Origin: Bordetella genomosp. 1
GTDB lineage: Bacteria > Pseudomonadota > Gammaproteobacteria > Burkholderiales > Burkholderiaceae_B
Direction: 5' to 3'
Assembly: GCF_002261335.1 (NCBI RefSeq)
Contig: NZ_NEVL01000002.1
Location: 310,001 to 374,000, forward strand
DNA: 64,000 nucleotides
Shown here: positions 1 to 11,669 of the stretch, in pieces
Numbering within the stretch: the first letter of the stretch is position 1
Layout of the letters: each line of letters opens with the position of its first letter
The notes under the pieces: generated by a model
What the model was told of the DNA's origin: nothing
Databases searched by the model: none
The model's input: the letters and a program-made list of their open reading frames with translations, nothing else
Program-made: the position numbers and the translations under genes

Positions 1-3000
1 GCTGGTGGGGGTGGTGGGGCCCAACGGCTGCGGCAAATCGAACATCATCGATGCCGTGCGCTGGGTGCTGGGCGAGGCCAAGGCCTCGGAGCTGCGCGGC
101 GAGTCCATGCAGGACGTGATCTTCAACGGCTCGGGCAACCGCAAGCCGGCAGCCCGCGCCTCGGTCGAAATGGTGTTCGACAACAGCGAAGGCCGAGCGG
201 CCGGGCAGTGGAGCACCTACGCCGAGATCGCGGTGCGGCGCGTGCTCACCCGCGACGGCACCAGCAGCTACTACGTCAACAACCAGCAGGTCCGGCGCCG
301 CGACATCCACGACATCTTCCTGGGCACCGGCTTGGGCGCGCGCGGCTACGCCATCATCGGCCAGGGCATGATCAACCGCCTGATCGAGGCGCGCCCCGAA
401 GAGCTGCGGGTGTTCCTCGAAGAGGCTGCCGGCGTGTCGCGCTATAAAGAGCGCCGCCGCGAGACCGAAAACCGCCTGTCCGACACGCGCGAAAACCTCA
501 CCCGCGTCGAAGACATCCTGCGCGAGCTCAATTCCCAGCTCGAAAAGCTGGAGGCGCAGGCCGAGGTGGCGCGCCAGTATCGCGAGATGCAGGCCGACGG
601 CGAGAAAAAGCAGTTTGCGCTGTGGTTCCTGAAGGAAACCGGCGCGCGCCTCGAGCGCGACAAGAAAACGCAGGAGATGGCCCAGGCGCAGAACAACCTC
701 GAGTCCGCCATCGCCGCGCTGCGTTCCGGCGAGGCCGAGCTCGAGTCGCGCCGCCAGGCCCACTACGCCGCCAGCGACGCCGTGCACGCGGCCCAGGGCC
801 AGCTCTACGAAGCCAACGCCCAGGTCAGCCGCCTCGAGGCCGAGATCCGCCACGTGGTGGATTCGCGCAATCGCCTGACCGCCCGCCGCGAGCAGCTGCT
901 GGCGCAGATCGCCGAATGGAACGCGCAGCAGGAACACTGCACCGAACAGATCGCCCAGGCCGAGGATGACCTCGCCACCGGCGCCGCCCGCACCGAAGAG
1001 GCGCGCGCCGTGGCCGAGGAGGCGCAGGCCAGCCTGCCCGCCATCGAGGCCCGCGTGCGCGAAGCCGCCGCCGGCCGCGACGAGATGCGCGCCGCGCTGG
1101 CCCGGGTCGAGCAGAACCTCGCCCTGGCGGCCCAGACGCAGCGCGAATCCGATCGCCAGTTGCAGAGCCTGGAGCAGCGCCGCGAGCGTCTGCAGCAGGA
1201 TCTGCGCGAACTCCACACGCCCGACCCCGAAAAGCTCGAAGAGCTGGCCGGCGCCCGCTACGCCGGCGAGGAGCAGCTCGAGACGGCGCAGGCCGAGCTC
1301 GCCGAGCTCGAGGGCCGCATTCCCGAGGCCGACGCCGAGCGCAGCCGCGCCCAGGCCGCCGCCCAGCAGGACGCCCAGGCGCTCGCGCGCCTGGAGGCGC
1401 GCATGGCCGCCCTGGTCAAGCTCCAGGAAGACGTGCAGAAGCAGGGGGCGCTCGAGCCCTGGCTGGCCAAGCACGAGCTCGCCGGCCTGGGCCGCCTCTG
1501 GCAGAAACTGCACATCGAGCCGGGCTGGGAGCCCGCGCTGGAAGCGGCGCTGCGCGAACGCATGGCGGCCCTCGAGGTGCGCAACCTCGACTGGGCGCGC
1601 GCCTTCGCCGAAGACGCGCCGCCCGCGCGCCTGGCCTTCTACCAGACCCCCGCGGCCGGCCCCGCGCCCGCCGCGCCGGCCGGCCTCACGCCGCTGGCCA
1701 GCCTGCTGCGCATCACCGATCCCGACCTGCGCGCGCTGCTCAACGACTGGCTGCGCGGCATCTACACCGCCAATGACGTGACCCAGGCGCTCGGCGCCCG
1801 GGCCACGCTGCCGGAAGGCGCGGCCTACGTCGTGCGCGCCGGCCATCTGGTCGACGCCCACAGCGTGCGCTTCTACGCGCCCGACTCCGAGCAGGCCGGC
1901 ATGCTGGCGCGCCAGCAGGAGATCGAGAATCTGCAGCGCGAGATCAAGGCGCAGCAGCTCATCGCCGACCAGGCGCTGGGCAACGTGGCGCGCGCCGAGG
2001 CGGCCTGGCAGCAGGTGAGCCAGGCCATCTCGCCGGCGCGCCAGCGCGTGGCCGAGGTCACGCGCCGCGTGCACGACATCCAGCTCGAACACTCGCGCCT
2101 GCAGCAGCAGGCCGAGCAGTCGGGCGAACGCGCGGCACGGCTGCGCCAGGATCTCGACGAGCTGGCCGTCCAGGAAGAAGACCTGCGCGCGACCCGCGAG
2201 GATGCCGAGGCCCGCTTCGAGACGCTCGACGCCGAGCTGGCCGAACACCAGGGCCGGTTCTCCGACGCCGAGATCGACGGCGAGGGGCTGGCGGCGCAGG
2301 CCGAGGCCGCCCGCACCCGGCTGCGCGAGCTCGAACGGGCGGCACAGGAAGCCGAATTCGCCGAGCGCGGCGTGCAGGTGCGGATCACCGACCTGCAACG
2401 CAACCGCCAGCTCGCCGCCGACCAGAGCCAGCGCGCCTCGGTCGAGCTGCAGCAGCTCGAGACCGAACTGGTCGACCTCGACGCCTCCGCCACCCAGGCC
2501 GGCCTGCAGGACGCGCTCGAGACGCGCGCCGAGCGCGAGGAAGCCCTGACCCGTGCGCGCCAGGAGCTCGACAACCTCTCGGCGCTGCTGCGCGGCGCCG
2601 ACGAAGACCGCCTGGCACAGGAGCGCCTGCTCGAGCCGCTGCGCGCCCGCATCACCGAATTGCAGCTCCAGGAGCAGGCCGCCCGCCTGGCCGAGGAGCA
2701 GTTCACCGAACAACTCAACGCGCGCGAAGTCGACCGCGAAGGCCTGGCCCAGGAGCTGGCCAACATGCCCGACGAATGGCGCCGCGCCAGCTGGCTGCAG
2801 TCCGAAGTGGGCCGCATCTCGCGCCAGATCGAGGCGCTGGGCTCGGTCAACCTGGCCGCGCTCGACGAGCTCGGCACCTCGCGCGAGCGCAAGACCTTCC
2901 TCGACGCGCAGCAGACCGACCTGCTCACCGCCATCGAGACGCTCGAAGACGCGATCCGCAAGATCGACCGCGAGACGCGCGAGCTGCTGCAGGAAACGTT

Positions 3001-3457
3001 CAACACCGTCAACGGCCATTTCGGCGAGCTGTTCCCGCGCCTGTTCGGCGGGGGCGAGGCGCGCCTGACCATGACGGGCGACGAGATCCTCGATGCCGGC
3101 GTGCAGGTGATGGCGCAGCCGCCGGGCAAGCGCAACAGCACGATCCACCTGCTGTCCGGGGGCGAGAAGGCCCTCACCGCCACCGCGCTGGTGTTCGCGC
3201 TGTTCAAGCTCAACCCGGCGCCGTTCTGCCTGCTCGACGAGGTGGACGCGCCGCTCGACGACGCCAACACCGAGCGCTACGCCAACCTGGTGCGCAGCAT
3301 GAGCGAGCAGACGCAGTTCCTGTTCATCTCGCACAACAAGATCGCGATGCAAATGGCAAAGCAATTGGTGGGCGTGACGATGCAGGAGCAGGGCGTTTCG
3401 CGTATCGTTGCCGTAGATATCGACTCGGCCGTACAAATGGCCGCCGAAGCCGCATAA
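1..3457 (+). CDS. smc: Chromosome segregation protein SMC (5' end outside window)
   Basis: Condensin-type ATPase that organises and segregates the chromosome. The frame is open from base 2 and already codes for the N-terminal head, so the true start lies just upstream. 1150 residues are visible, and the full family length is about 1170-1180. The Walker A motif GPNGCGKSN lies at visible residues 5-13. Long Ala/Glu/Arg-rich heptad stretches (roughly 150-480 and 640-950) are coiled coils around a hinge near 490-640. The C-terminal head has the signature LSGGEKALTA near residue 1050 and the Walker B/catalytic Glu in CLLDEVDAPLDDAN (E1079). The gene ends in TAA 43 bases before zipA. Identification is by motifs and architecture. 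Confidence 0.96.
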   Translation, partial: LVGVVGPNGCGKSNIIDAVRWVLGEAKASELRGESMQDVIFNGSGNRKPAARASVEMVFDNSEGRAAGQWSTYAEIAVRRVLTRDGTSSYYVNNQQVRRRDIHDIFLGTGLGARGYAIIGQGMINRLIEARPEELRVFLEEAAGVSRYKERRRETENRLSDTRENLTRVEDILRELNSQLEKLEAQAEVARQYREMQADGEKKQFALWFLKETGARLERDKKTQEMAQAQNNLESAIAALRSGEAELESRRQAHYAASDAVHAAQGQLYEANAQVSRLEAEIRHVVDSRNRLTARREQLLAQIAEWNAQQEHCTEQIAQAEDDLATGAARTEEARAVAEEAQASLPAIEARVREAAAGRDEMRAALARVEQNLALAAQTQRESDRQLQSLEQRRERLQQDLRELHTPDPEKLEELAGARYAGEEQLETAQAELAELEGRIPEADAERSRAQAAAQQDAQALARLEARMAALVKLQEDVQKQGALEPWLAKHELAGLGRLWQKLHIEPGWEPALEAALRERMAALEVRNLDWARAFAEDAPPARLAFYQTPAAGPAPAAPAGLTPLASLLRITDPDLRALLNDWLRGIYTANDVTQALGARATLPEGAAYVVRAGHLVDAHSVRFYAPDSEQAGMLARQQEIENLQREIKAQQLIADQALGNVARAEAAWQQVSQAISPARQRVAEVTRRVHDIQLEHSRLQQQAEQSGERAARLRQDLDELAVQEEDLRATREDAEARFETLDAELAEHQGRFSDAEIDGEGLAAQAEAARTRLRELERAAQEAEFAERGVQVRITDLQRNRQLAADQSQRASVELQQLETELVDLDASATQAGLQDALETRAEREEALTRARQELDNLSALLRGADEDRLAQERLLEPLRARITELQLQEQAARLAEEQFTEQLNAREVDREGLAQELANMPDEWRRASWLQSEVGRISRQIEALGSVNLAALDELGTSRERKTFLDAQQTDLLTAIETLEDAIRKIDRETRELLQETFNTVNGHFGELFPRLFGGGEARLTMTGDEILDAGVQVMAQPPGKRNSTIHLLSGGEKALTATALVFALFKLNPAPFCLLDEVDAPLDDANTERYANLVRSMSEQTQFLFISHNKIAMQMAKQLVGVTMQEQGVSRIVAVDIDSAVQMAAEAA

Positions 3458-3500
3458 ACCGACTGAACGTAGGGCGCCCGACAGGGCGCGGGATTGATAC

Positions 3501-6697
<3,197 letters not shown>

Positions 6698-6721
6698 CGC
6701 GCCGCGCCCGCCGGCGAGTGC

Positions 6722-6748
6722 AAAAAGCCCGCGTCAGCGGGCTTTTTC
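6722..6748 (+). terminator. Terminator after ligA
   Basis: GC-rich stem AAGCCCGC/GCGGGCTT with a four-base TCAG loop, flanked by A-run and T-run, starting 25 bases after the ligA stop. The symmetrical A/T flanks allow it to work in both directions. Confidence 0.8.
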
Positions 6749-6761
6749 ATGTCCGTGCGCT

Positions 6762-6797
6762 GGCCGCCGCACTAGCCGCCGCACTGGCCGCCGCGCG
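6762..6797. repeat. Three imperfect 12-bp tandem repeats
   Basis: Three consecutive copies of GGCCGCCGCACT-like units (6762-6773, 6774-6785, 6786-6797), the second and third with one and two changes. They lie between the two terminators in the convergent ligA/PPIase gap. No function is evident. Confidence 0.5.
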
Positions 6798-6830
6798 CCG
6801 CGAGCCCGGGCGCCAAGGGGCGGCACCAAC

Positions 6831-6858
6831 GAAAACGCCCGCTTGCGCGGGCGTTCTG
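6831..6858 (-). terminator. Terminator for the PPIase gene
   Basis: Inverted repeat AACGCCCGC/GCGGGCGTT with a short loop. On the minus strand it is followed by TTTC, 33 bases past the PPIase stop. Confidence 0.65.
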
Positions 6859-6891
6859 TGCAGCGGCGCGCCCGGGGCGCGACCGGCAGCC

Positions 6892-7668
6892 TTACTGGAC
6901 CTTGGCCTTTTCGCGCAGGTCTTTCTGGAAGTTGGCCAGCGTCTGCTGACGCAGCATTTCCTCGATCTGCGGACGGACCTGGTCCATCGGCGGGAATTCC
7001 ACCGGACGGGTGTCTTCGACCTGGATGATGTGCCAGCCGAACTGGGTCTGGACCGGCTTGTCGGCCAGTTCGCCCTTCTTCAGCTTGGTCACGGCCTCGG
7101 CGAACGGGGCCACGTAGTTGGTGGGCGGGGCCCAGCCCAGATCGCCGCCGCGCTCGGCGCTGCCGGGATCCTTGGAGTTTTTCTTGGCCAGTTCGTCGAA
7201 CTTGCCCTTGTTGCCCTTGAGCTGGGTCAGCAGGTCGTTGGCGGCCTTCTCGTCTTCGACGAGGATGTGGCGGACCTTGTACTCCATCTTGCCGGACTGC
7301 TCTTTCTTGACCTTGTCGTACTCGCCCTGGACCTGGGCATCGGTGACCGGGTGCTTGGCGAGGTAGTCGGCCATCAGGGCGCGGACCAGGATGCCCTGGC
7401 GGGCCAGCTCGATTTCGGTCTGGACGTCGGCCTGCTTGGCGATGCCCTGCTTCTCGGCGGCCTGGACGAACACCTGGCGGTTGATCATCTCCTGCTTGAC
7501 CTGCTCGCGCAGCTGCGGCGAGTCGGTGGCGCCCTGGCTCACCAGCAGCTTGACGAACTCGTCGAGGTTCTTCTGGGAAATGGCCTTGCCGTTGACAGTA
7601 GCCACGTTTTGGGCGAAAGCAGGCACGGCGATGACGCAGGCCGCTGCCAGCATGACGATGCGTTTCAT
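6892..7668 (-). CDS. Periplasmic parvulin-type peptidylprolyl isomerase
   Basis: Exported folding factor that isomerises X-Pro bonds. 258 residues. It has a typical signal peptide (MKRIVMLAAACVIAVPAFAQ) and an N-terminal helical SurA-like region. A parvulin/rotamase domain lies at about residues 130-225, opening KVRHILVEDE and containing GGDLGW and FGWHIIQVED. The start at 7668 is preferred over an upstream in-frame ATG because it has an AAAGGAA ribosome site and begins the signal peptide. The family is PpiC/PrsA-like. A precise gene symbol is not assigned. It is the last gene of a minus-strand set with bolA, yciB and msrB. Confidence 0.88.
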   Translation of the reverse strand: MKRIVMLAAACVIAVPAFAQNVATVNGKAISQKNLDEFVKLLVSQGATDSPQLREQVKQEMINRQVFVQAAEKQGIAKQADVQTEIELARQGILVRALMADYLAKHPVTDAQVQGEYDKVKKEQSGKMEYKVRHILVEDEKAANDLLTQLKGNKGKFDELAKKNSKDPGSAERGGDLGWAPPTNYVAPFAEAVTKLKKGELADKPVQTQFGWHIIQVEDTRPVEFPPMDQVRPQIEEMLRQQTLANFQKDLREKAKVQ

Positions 7669-7684
7669 GAAGTTCCTTTGGGAG

Positions 7685-7984
7685 TTACTTGGAAGAGGGT
7701 GCCTGTGCGTCGAGCGCCAGCGCATGTATGGGAAAGGGCATGAGATCTTGCAGTCGATCATACACCAGCCTATGGCGGGCGACCGGCCGCAGACCGACGA
7801 ATTGCTCGGAGACGATGAGCACGCGATAGTGCGCCGCGCCGCCCCGCGCACCGGCGTGGCCGGCGTGCAGGTGCGACTCGTCTTCGATGTCCAGCTGCAG
7901 CGGCGCGAGCGGCGCCAGCCGGGCCCGGATGATTTCGAGACGGTCGAGCGGATCGAGCGGATCGAGGGCAGGGGAATCAGTCAT
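7685..7984 (-). CDS. bolA: BolA-family protein
   Basis: Small protein (99 residues) of the BolA family, which partners monothiol glutaredoxins in iron-sulfur handling and stress morphology. Visible family features are an N-terminal helix ending in LQLDIEDES, the HAGHAG...[11 protein letters not shown] core and the [14 protein letters not shown] helix. Its start overlaps the end of yciB by eight bases, so the two are probably translated from one message. The C-terminal Ala/Pro tail is not informative. Confidence 0.85.
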   Translation of the reverse strand: MTDSPALDPLDPLDRLEIIRARLAPLAPLQLDIEDESHLHAGHAGARGGAAHYRVLIVSEQFVGLRPVARHRLVYDRLQDLMPFPIHALALDAQAPSSK

Positions 7985-8555
7985 GGGTGGAAGCGGGCTT
8001 GTCGCCTTCGGCGGCTTCGGGGGCGATGTACTTGCCGAGCCAGAACGACTGGCCGATCACGAACAGGAAGGTCATGATCAACAGGCCGAAGGCCTTGAAG
8101 CTGACCCACTGGTCTTCGGTGAAGGCGCCGGAGAATGCCACGTAGAGGTTGAGGGCACCGGCCACGACGAAGAACGTGGCCCATGCCAGGTTGAGCTTGT
8201 TCCAGACCGCGGGCTCGGTGAGCGTGATCTTGCTGCCCATGAACTTTTCGATCAGGTTGCGGCCGAGCACGTAGCGCGAGAACAGCAGCGCGCCGCCGAA
8301 CAGCCAATACAGCACGGTCGGCTTCCACTTGATGAAGGTGTCGCTGTGCAGGTAGATCGTGGCGCCGCCGAACAGGACGATCACGATCAGGCTGACCCAG
8401 TTCATGGCATCGACGGGCTTGCGGCGGATCTTGAGCCAGGCGATCTGCAGCACCGAGGCCGCGATGGCGACCTTGGTGGCGAAGTAGATGTCGGCGTACT
8501 TGAAGGCAACGAAGAACAGCAGCAGCGGGAACAGATCGAACAGAAACTTCTTCAT
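7977..8555 (-). CDS. yciB: Inner-membrane septation protein A (YciB/IspZ family)
   Basis: Polytopic inner-membrane protein of 192 residues implicated in envelope integrity and septation. It opens [19 protein letters not shown] and has about five hydrophobic helices. The family segments [12 protein letters not shown] and [12 protein letters not shown] are visible. The start at 8555 overlaps the msrB stop by four bases (ATGA), which chooses it over longer in-frame options. The bolA-yciB-msrB grouping occurs elsewhere in betaproteobacteria. Confidence 0.9.
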   Translation of the reverse strand: MKKFLFDLFPLLLFFVAFKYADIYFATKVAIAASVLQIAWLKIRRKPVDAMNWVSLIVIVLFGGATIYLHSDTFIKWKPTVLYWLFGGALLFSRYVLGRNLIEKFMGSKITLTEPAVWNKLNLAWATFFVVAGALNLYVAFSGAFTEDQWVSFKAFGLLIMTFLFVIGQSFWLGKYIAPEAAEGDKPASTHD

Positions 8556-8953
8556 TCTTCGCCCTGCGGCTCGAACTTCATCGACACCGAGTTGATGCAA
8601 TAGCGCAGGCCGGTGGGCTCGGGGCCGTCCGGAAACACATGGCCCAGGTGGGCGTCGCAGATATTGCACAGCACTTCGGTGCGCACCATGCCGTGCGTGG
8701 TGTCGGTCTCTTCGCGCACGCGCGCCGGGTCGATCGGCTCGAAGTAGCTGGGCCAGCCACAGCCGGCGTCGAACTTGGTATCGGAGGCGAACAACGGCGT
8801 GCCACAGCCCACGCAGCGGTAGATGCCGGGCGTAAAGGTGTCCCAATAGCGGCCGGTGAAGGCGCGCTCGGTGCCTTTCTCGCGCGCGACGGCAAATTCC
8901 ATCGGCGTGAGCTGGGCTTTCCATTCGGCTTCGGTTTTACGGACTTTATCCAT
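8552..8953 (-). CDS. msrB: Peptide methionine-(R)-sulfoxide reductase MsrB
   Basis: Reduces methionine-R-sulfoxide in damaged proteins, using thioredoxin. 133 residues, full length. Structural zinc ligands are C47, C50, C96 and C99 (CVGC and CNIC). The catalytic cysteine is C119 in GLRYCINS, and C65 in GCGWPS is the probable resolving residue. It is cytosolic, with no signal sequence. It is first in the minus-strand msrB-yciB-bolA-PPIase set. Confidence 0.95.
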   Translation of the reverse strand: MDKVRKTEAEWKAQLTPMEFAVAREKGTERAFTGRYWDTFTPGIYRCVGCGTPLFASDTKFDAGCGWPSYFEPIDPARVREETDTTHGMVRTEVLCNICDAHLGHVFPDGPEPTGLRYCINSVSMKFEPQGEE

Positions 8954-9300
8954 GGCTTTTAGAGTGTCCCCAATCGATTTGGTTCGATCCGGCCGCGAAA
9001 TGCCCGCCGGAGTGCGAGAGTCGATGATGTTAATCGAGTTTGCCGCGGGCCCTGGCCGATGCCCGCGCCGCGGGCCGGGGTTTCCCCTTAGAGACGCATC
9101 CCTGCGATACGGTAAGAATTCGCCATTAACGAATGCATTTGCTTTTGCAGGTGGGTGTTGGCCTTAGGGTTGATCCCGGGTGAGAGGGGAATCCGCAATT
9201 TGATACTCTTTTAATCCTATAATTCTTTTTTCTGTATAACTTTAAACAGGCTCCGCGCCCGCCCCGGGCGCACCACAAGAGCCAACACAGGAGACAAAAA
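8954..9300. other. Divergent intergenic region, msrB / first liv operon
   Basis: 347 bases without a gene. It holds the msrB promoter region on the left and an AT-richer stretch (9198-9245) with a likely promoter for the plus-strand transporter operon on the right. A strong ribosome site (CAGGAGAC) sits just before the start at 9301. No RNA gene or repeat was recognised. Confidence 0.6.
9200..9223 (+). promoter_or_regulatory. Possible promoter of the first liv operon
   Basis: A perfect TATAAT lies at 9218-9223, 77 bases before the start codon. TTGATA at 9200-9205 resembles a -35 box, but the 12-base spacing is too short for an ideal sigma-70 promoter. Only the -10 is reasonably supported. 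Confidence 0.35.
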
Positions 9301-10467
9301 ATGATGCGCAAGCAATTCGGCTTGTCCGCGGTCGCGGCCGCACTCGCCCTCGGGCTGTCGTTCGGCGCCCAGGCGCAGGTCAAGGTCGGCGTCACCGTGT
9401 CCTCGACCGGCCCGGCCGCCTCGCTCGGCATCCCCGAGCGCAACACCGTGGCGCTGCTGCCGCGTGAAGTGGCCGGCCAGAAGATCGAATGGATCGTCCT
9501 CGACGACGCCACCGACACCACCCAAGCCGTGAAGAACTCGCGCAAGCTGGCCTCCGACGACAAGGTCGACGTGCTGATCGGCACCTCGGTCACGCCGGGC
9601 TCGCTCGCCATGGTCGACGTCGCCGCCGAGGCGAAGGTCCCGATGATCAGCGTGGCCGCCAGCGCCAAGATCGTCGAGCCCGTCGACGACAAGCGCCGCT
9701 GGGTCTTCAAGACCCCGCAGAACGACGCCCTGATGGCCGGCGCCCTGGCCGATGCCATGGTCAAGTCCAAGATCAAGACCCTCGGCTTCATCGGCTTCGC
9801 CGACGCCTACGGCGACGGCTGGCTGGCCGTGATGCAGGCGGCTGCCGAGAAGGCCGGCATCAAGGTCGTCGCGGTCGAGAAGTACGGCCGCACCGACACC
9901 AGCGTCACCGGCCAGGTGCTCAAGCTGGTGGGCGCAAAGCCCGACGCCATCCTGATCGCCGGCGCCGGCACGCCCTCGGCCCTGCCGCAAAAGGAACTGC
10001 GCGCCCGCAACTACCCGGGCCAGATCTACCAGACCCACGGCGCCGCCAACAACGACGTGCTGCGCGTCTGCGGCAAGGATTGCGACGGCATGCTGCTGCC
10101 GGCCGGCCCGCTGCTGGTCGCGGCCCAGCTGCCCGACAGCAATCCGGTGAAGAAGTCGGCCCTGGCCTACGTCGAAACCTACGAAAAGGCGCATGGCGCC
10201 GGCTCGACCAACACCTTCGGCGGCCACATGTGGGATGCCGGCCAACTGGTGGTCGCGGCCCTGCCGCAGGCCCTGAAGTCGGGCGCCAAGCCCGGCACGC
10301 CGGAATTCCGCGCCGCCATGCGTGACGCGCTCGAAGGCGTGAAAGACCTGGCCGTGTCGCAGGGCGTGTTCAACATGAGCCCGACCGACCACGCCGGCTT
10401 CGACGAGCGCTCGCGCGTCATCGTCAAGGTCGAGGGCGGCAAGTGGGTCTACCAGCCCGGCCTCTGA
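9301..10467 (+). CDS. ABC transporter substrate-binding protein (branched-chain amino acid type)
   Basis: Periplasmic binding protein that delivers ligand to the LivHMGF-type transporter encoded downstream. 388 residues. The signal peptide ends near AQAQ (residue 25). The mature part has the Peripla_BP_6 fold (KVGVTVSSTGPAASLGIPE, then a ligand lobe around residues 90-330). The start is set by AGGAG seven bases upstream. A second ATG follows immediately. The family transports Leu/Ile/Val but also many other amino acids, short amides and aromatic acids, so the substrate is unknown. Confidence 0.9.
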   Translation: MMRKQFGLSAVAAALALGLSFGAQAQVKVGVTVSSTGPAASLGIPERNTVALLPREVAGQKIEWIVLDDATDTTQAVKNSRKLASDDKVDVLIGTSVTPGSLAMVDVAAEAKVPMISVAASAKIVEPVDDKRRWVFKTPQNDALMAGALADAMVKSKIKTLGFIGFADAYGDGWLAVMQAAAEKAGIKVVAVEKYGRTDTSVTGQVLKLVGAKPDAILIAGAGTPSALPQKELRARNYPGQIYQTHGAANNDVLRVCGKDCDGMLLPAGPLLVAAQLPDSNPVKKSALAYVETYEKAHGAGSTNTFGGHMWDAGQLVVAALPQALKSGAKPGTPEFRAAMRDALEGVKDLAVSQGVFNMSPTDHAGFDERSRVIVKVEGGKWVYQPGL

Positions 10468-10544
10468 TCGCACGGTTTGACCGGGTTGCGCGGTGCCGTG
10501 GCGACGCCTCGATGGCGTAGTATCGCGCTTCCCTGCTGCACCTC

Positions 10545-10566
10545 GCACCGGCCTCGCGGCCGGTGC
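10545..10566 (+). other. Hairpin between binding-protein and permease genes
   Basis: Perfect stem GCACCGGCC/GGCCGGTGC with TCGC loop, 78 bases after the binding-protein stop and 60 before the livH-like start. It lacks a T-run, so it is more likely an attenuator or a 3' stability element than a full terminator. Such elements can raise binding-protein expression relative to the membrane genes. Confidence 0.5.
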
Positions 10567-10626
10567 GTCGTATTCGCCGTGTCCCGGACGGGGTCGGGAC
10601 ACCAAGAACCATAAGGTAGTTGTTCG

Positions 10627-11664
10627 ATGGATTCCACAATTGCGCTGATACTGCTGCAAGACGGTATCGTGAACGGCGCCATCTATGCCCTGCTGGGCAT
10701 GGCACTGGTGCTGGTCTTCGCCGTCACGCGCGTCATCTTCATTCCACAGGGCGAATTCGTCGCATTCGGCGCGCTCACGCTGGCCATGCTGGTCGACGGC
10801 CGCGTGCCGGGCACGGCCTATCTGCTGCCGCTGCTCGGCCTGGTCGTGCTGCTGCTCGAGCTGGTGCGCGCCTTGCGCACCGGCGTCTGGTCCGGCCTGC
10901 CCAAGGTGCTCGCCAGCTGTGTGGCGCTGCCGCTCGCGCTGTTGTGGGTCACCACCTCGTACGCCGCCGCCGGCACGTCGCTGTGGCTCAACATGATGCT
11001 CACGCTGCTGCTGGTCATTCCGATGGGCCCGATGGTCTATCGCATCGTCTACCAGCCGCTGGCCGAGGCCACGGTGCTGGTGCTGCTGATCGTGTCGGTG
11101 GCCGTGCACTTCGCGCTGATGGGCCTGGCGCTGGTGTTCTTCGGCGCCGAGGGCTGGCGCACGCCGGCCTTCGTGGGCGGCCAGATCGACCTGGGCTTTG
11201 CCACGTGGTCGGGCCAGAGCCTGTTCGTGGTGGCGACCTGCGCGCTGCTGATCGTGGCGCTGTGGCTGTTCTTCGGCAAGACGCTGTATGGCCGGGCGCT
11301 GCGCGCCACCGCCGTGAATCGCCGCGGCGCGCGGCTGGTGGGCATCAGCACGACCATGTCGGGCAGCCTGACCTTCACGCTGGCCGTGGCCATCGGCGCC
11401 ATGTCGGGCATGCTGATCGCCCCCATCACCACCGTTTACTACGACACCGGCTTCCTGATCGGCCTGAAGGGGTTCGTGGGCGCCATCATCGGCGGCCTGG
11501 CGAGCTACCCGGTGGCCGCCGCCGGCGCGCTGCTGGTCGGCGTGCTCGAAGCGTTCTCGTCGTTCTGGGCCAGCGCCTACAAGGAAGTGATCGTGTTCAC
11601 GCTGATCATTCCCGTGCTGATCTGGCGTTCCTTCTCGCATCGCCACGTGGATGACGAGGAGTAA
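10627..11664 (+). CDS. ABC transporter permease, LivH type
   Basis: Inner-membrane subunit of a branched-chain-amino-acid-type uptake system. 345 residues, longer than the usual 290-310. An extra segment at about residues 58-105, including ELVRALRTGVWSGLPK, accounts for the difference. The hallmark LivH N-terminus QDGIVNGAIYALLGMALVLV and the C-terminal GLKGFVGAIIGGLASYP are present, with about eight hydrophobic helices. The gene starts 159 bases after the binding-protein gene and ends six bases before the livMG fusion. Confidence 0.9.
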   Translation: MDSTIALILLQDGIVNGAIYALLGMALVLVFAVTRVIFIPQGEFVAFGALTLAMLVDGRVPGTAYLLPLLGLVVLLLELVRALRTGVWSGLPKVLASCVALPLALLWVTTSYAAAGTSLWLNMMLTLLLVIPMGPMVYRIVYQPLAEATVLVLLIVSVAVHFALMGLALVFFGAEGWRTPAFVGGQIDLGFATWSGQSLFVVATCALLIVALWLFFGKTLYGRALRATAVNRRGARLVGISTTMSGSLTFTLAVAIGAMSGMLIAPITTVYYDTGFLIGLKGFVGAIIGGLASYPVAAAGALLVGVLEAFSSFWASAYKEVIVFTLIIPVLIWRSFSHRHVDDEE

Positions 11665-11669
11665 GCATC

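Noticed and set aside
9217-11646. An 809-residue antisense frame over the binding protein and permease
   Set aside because: It shows no recognisable domain, and the plus-strand genes have clear family motifs and ribosome sites.
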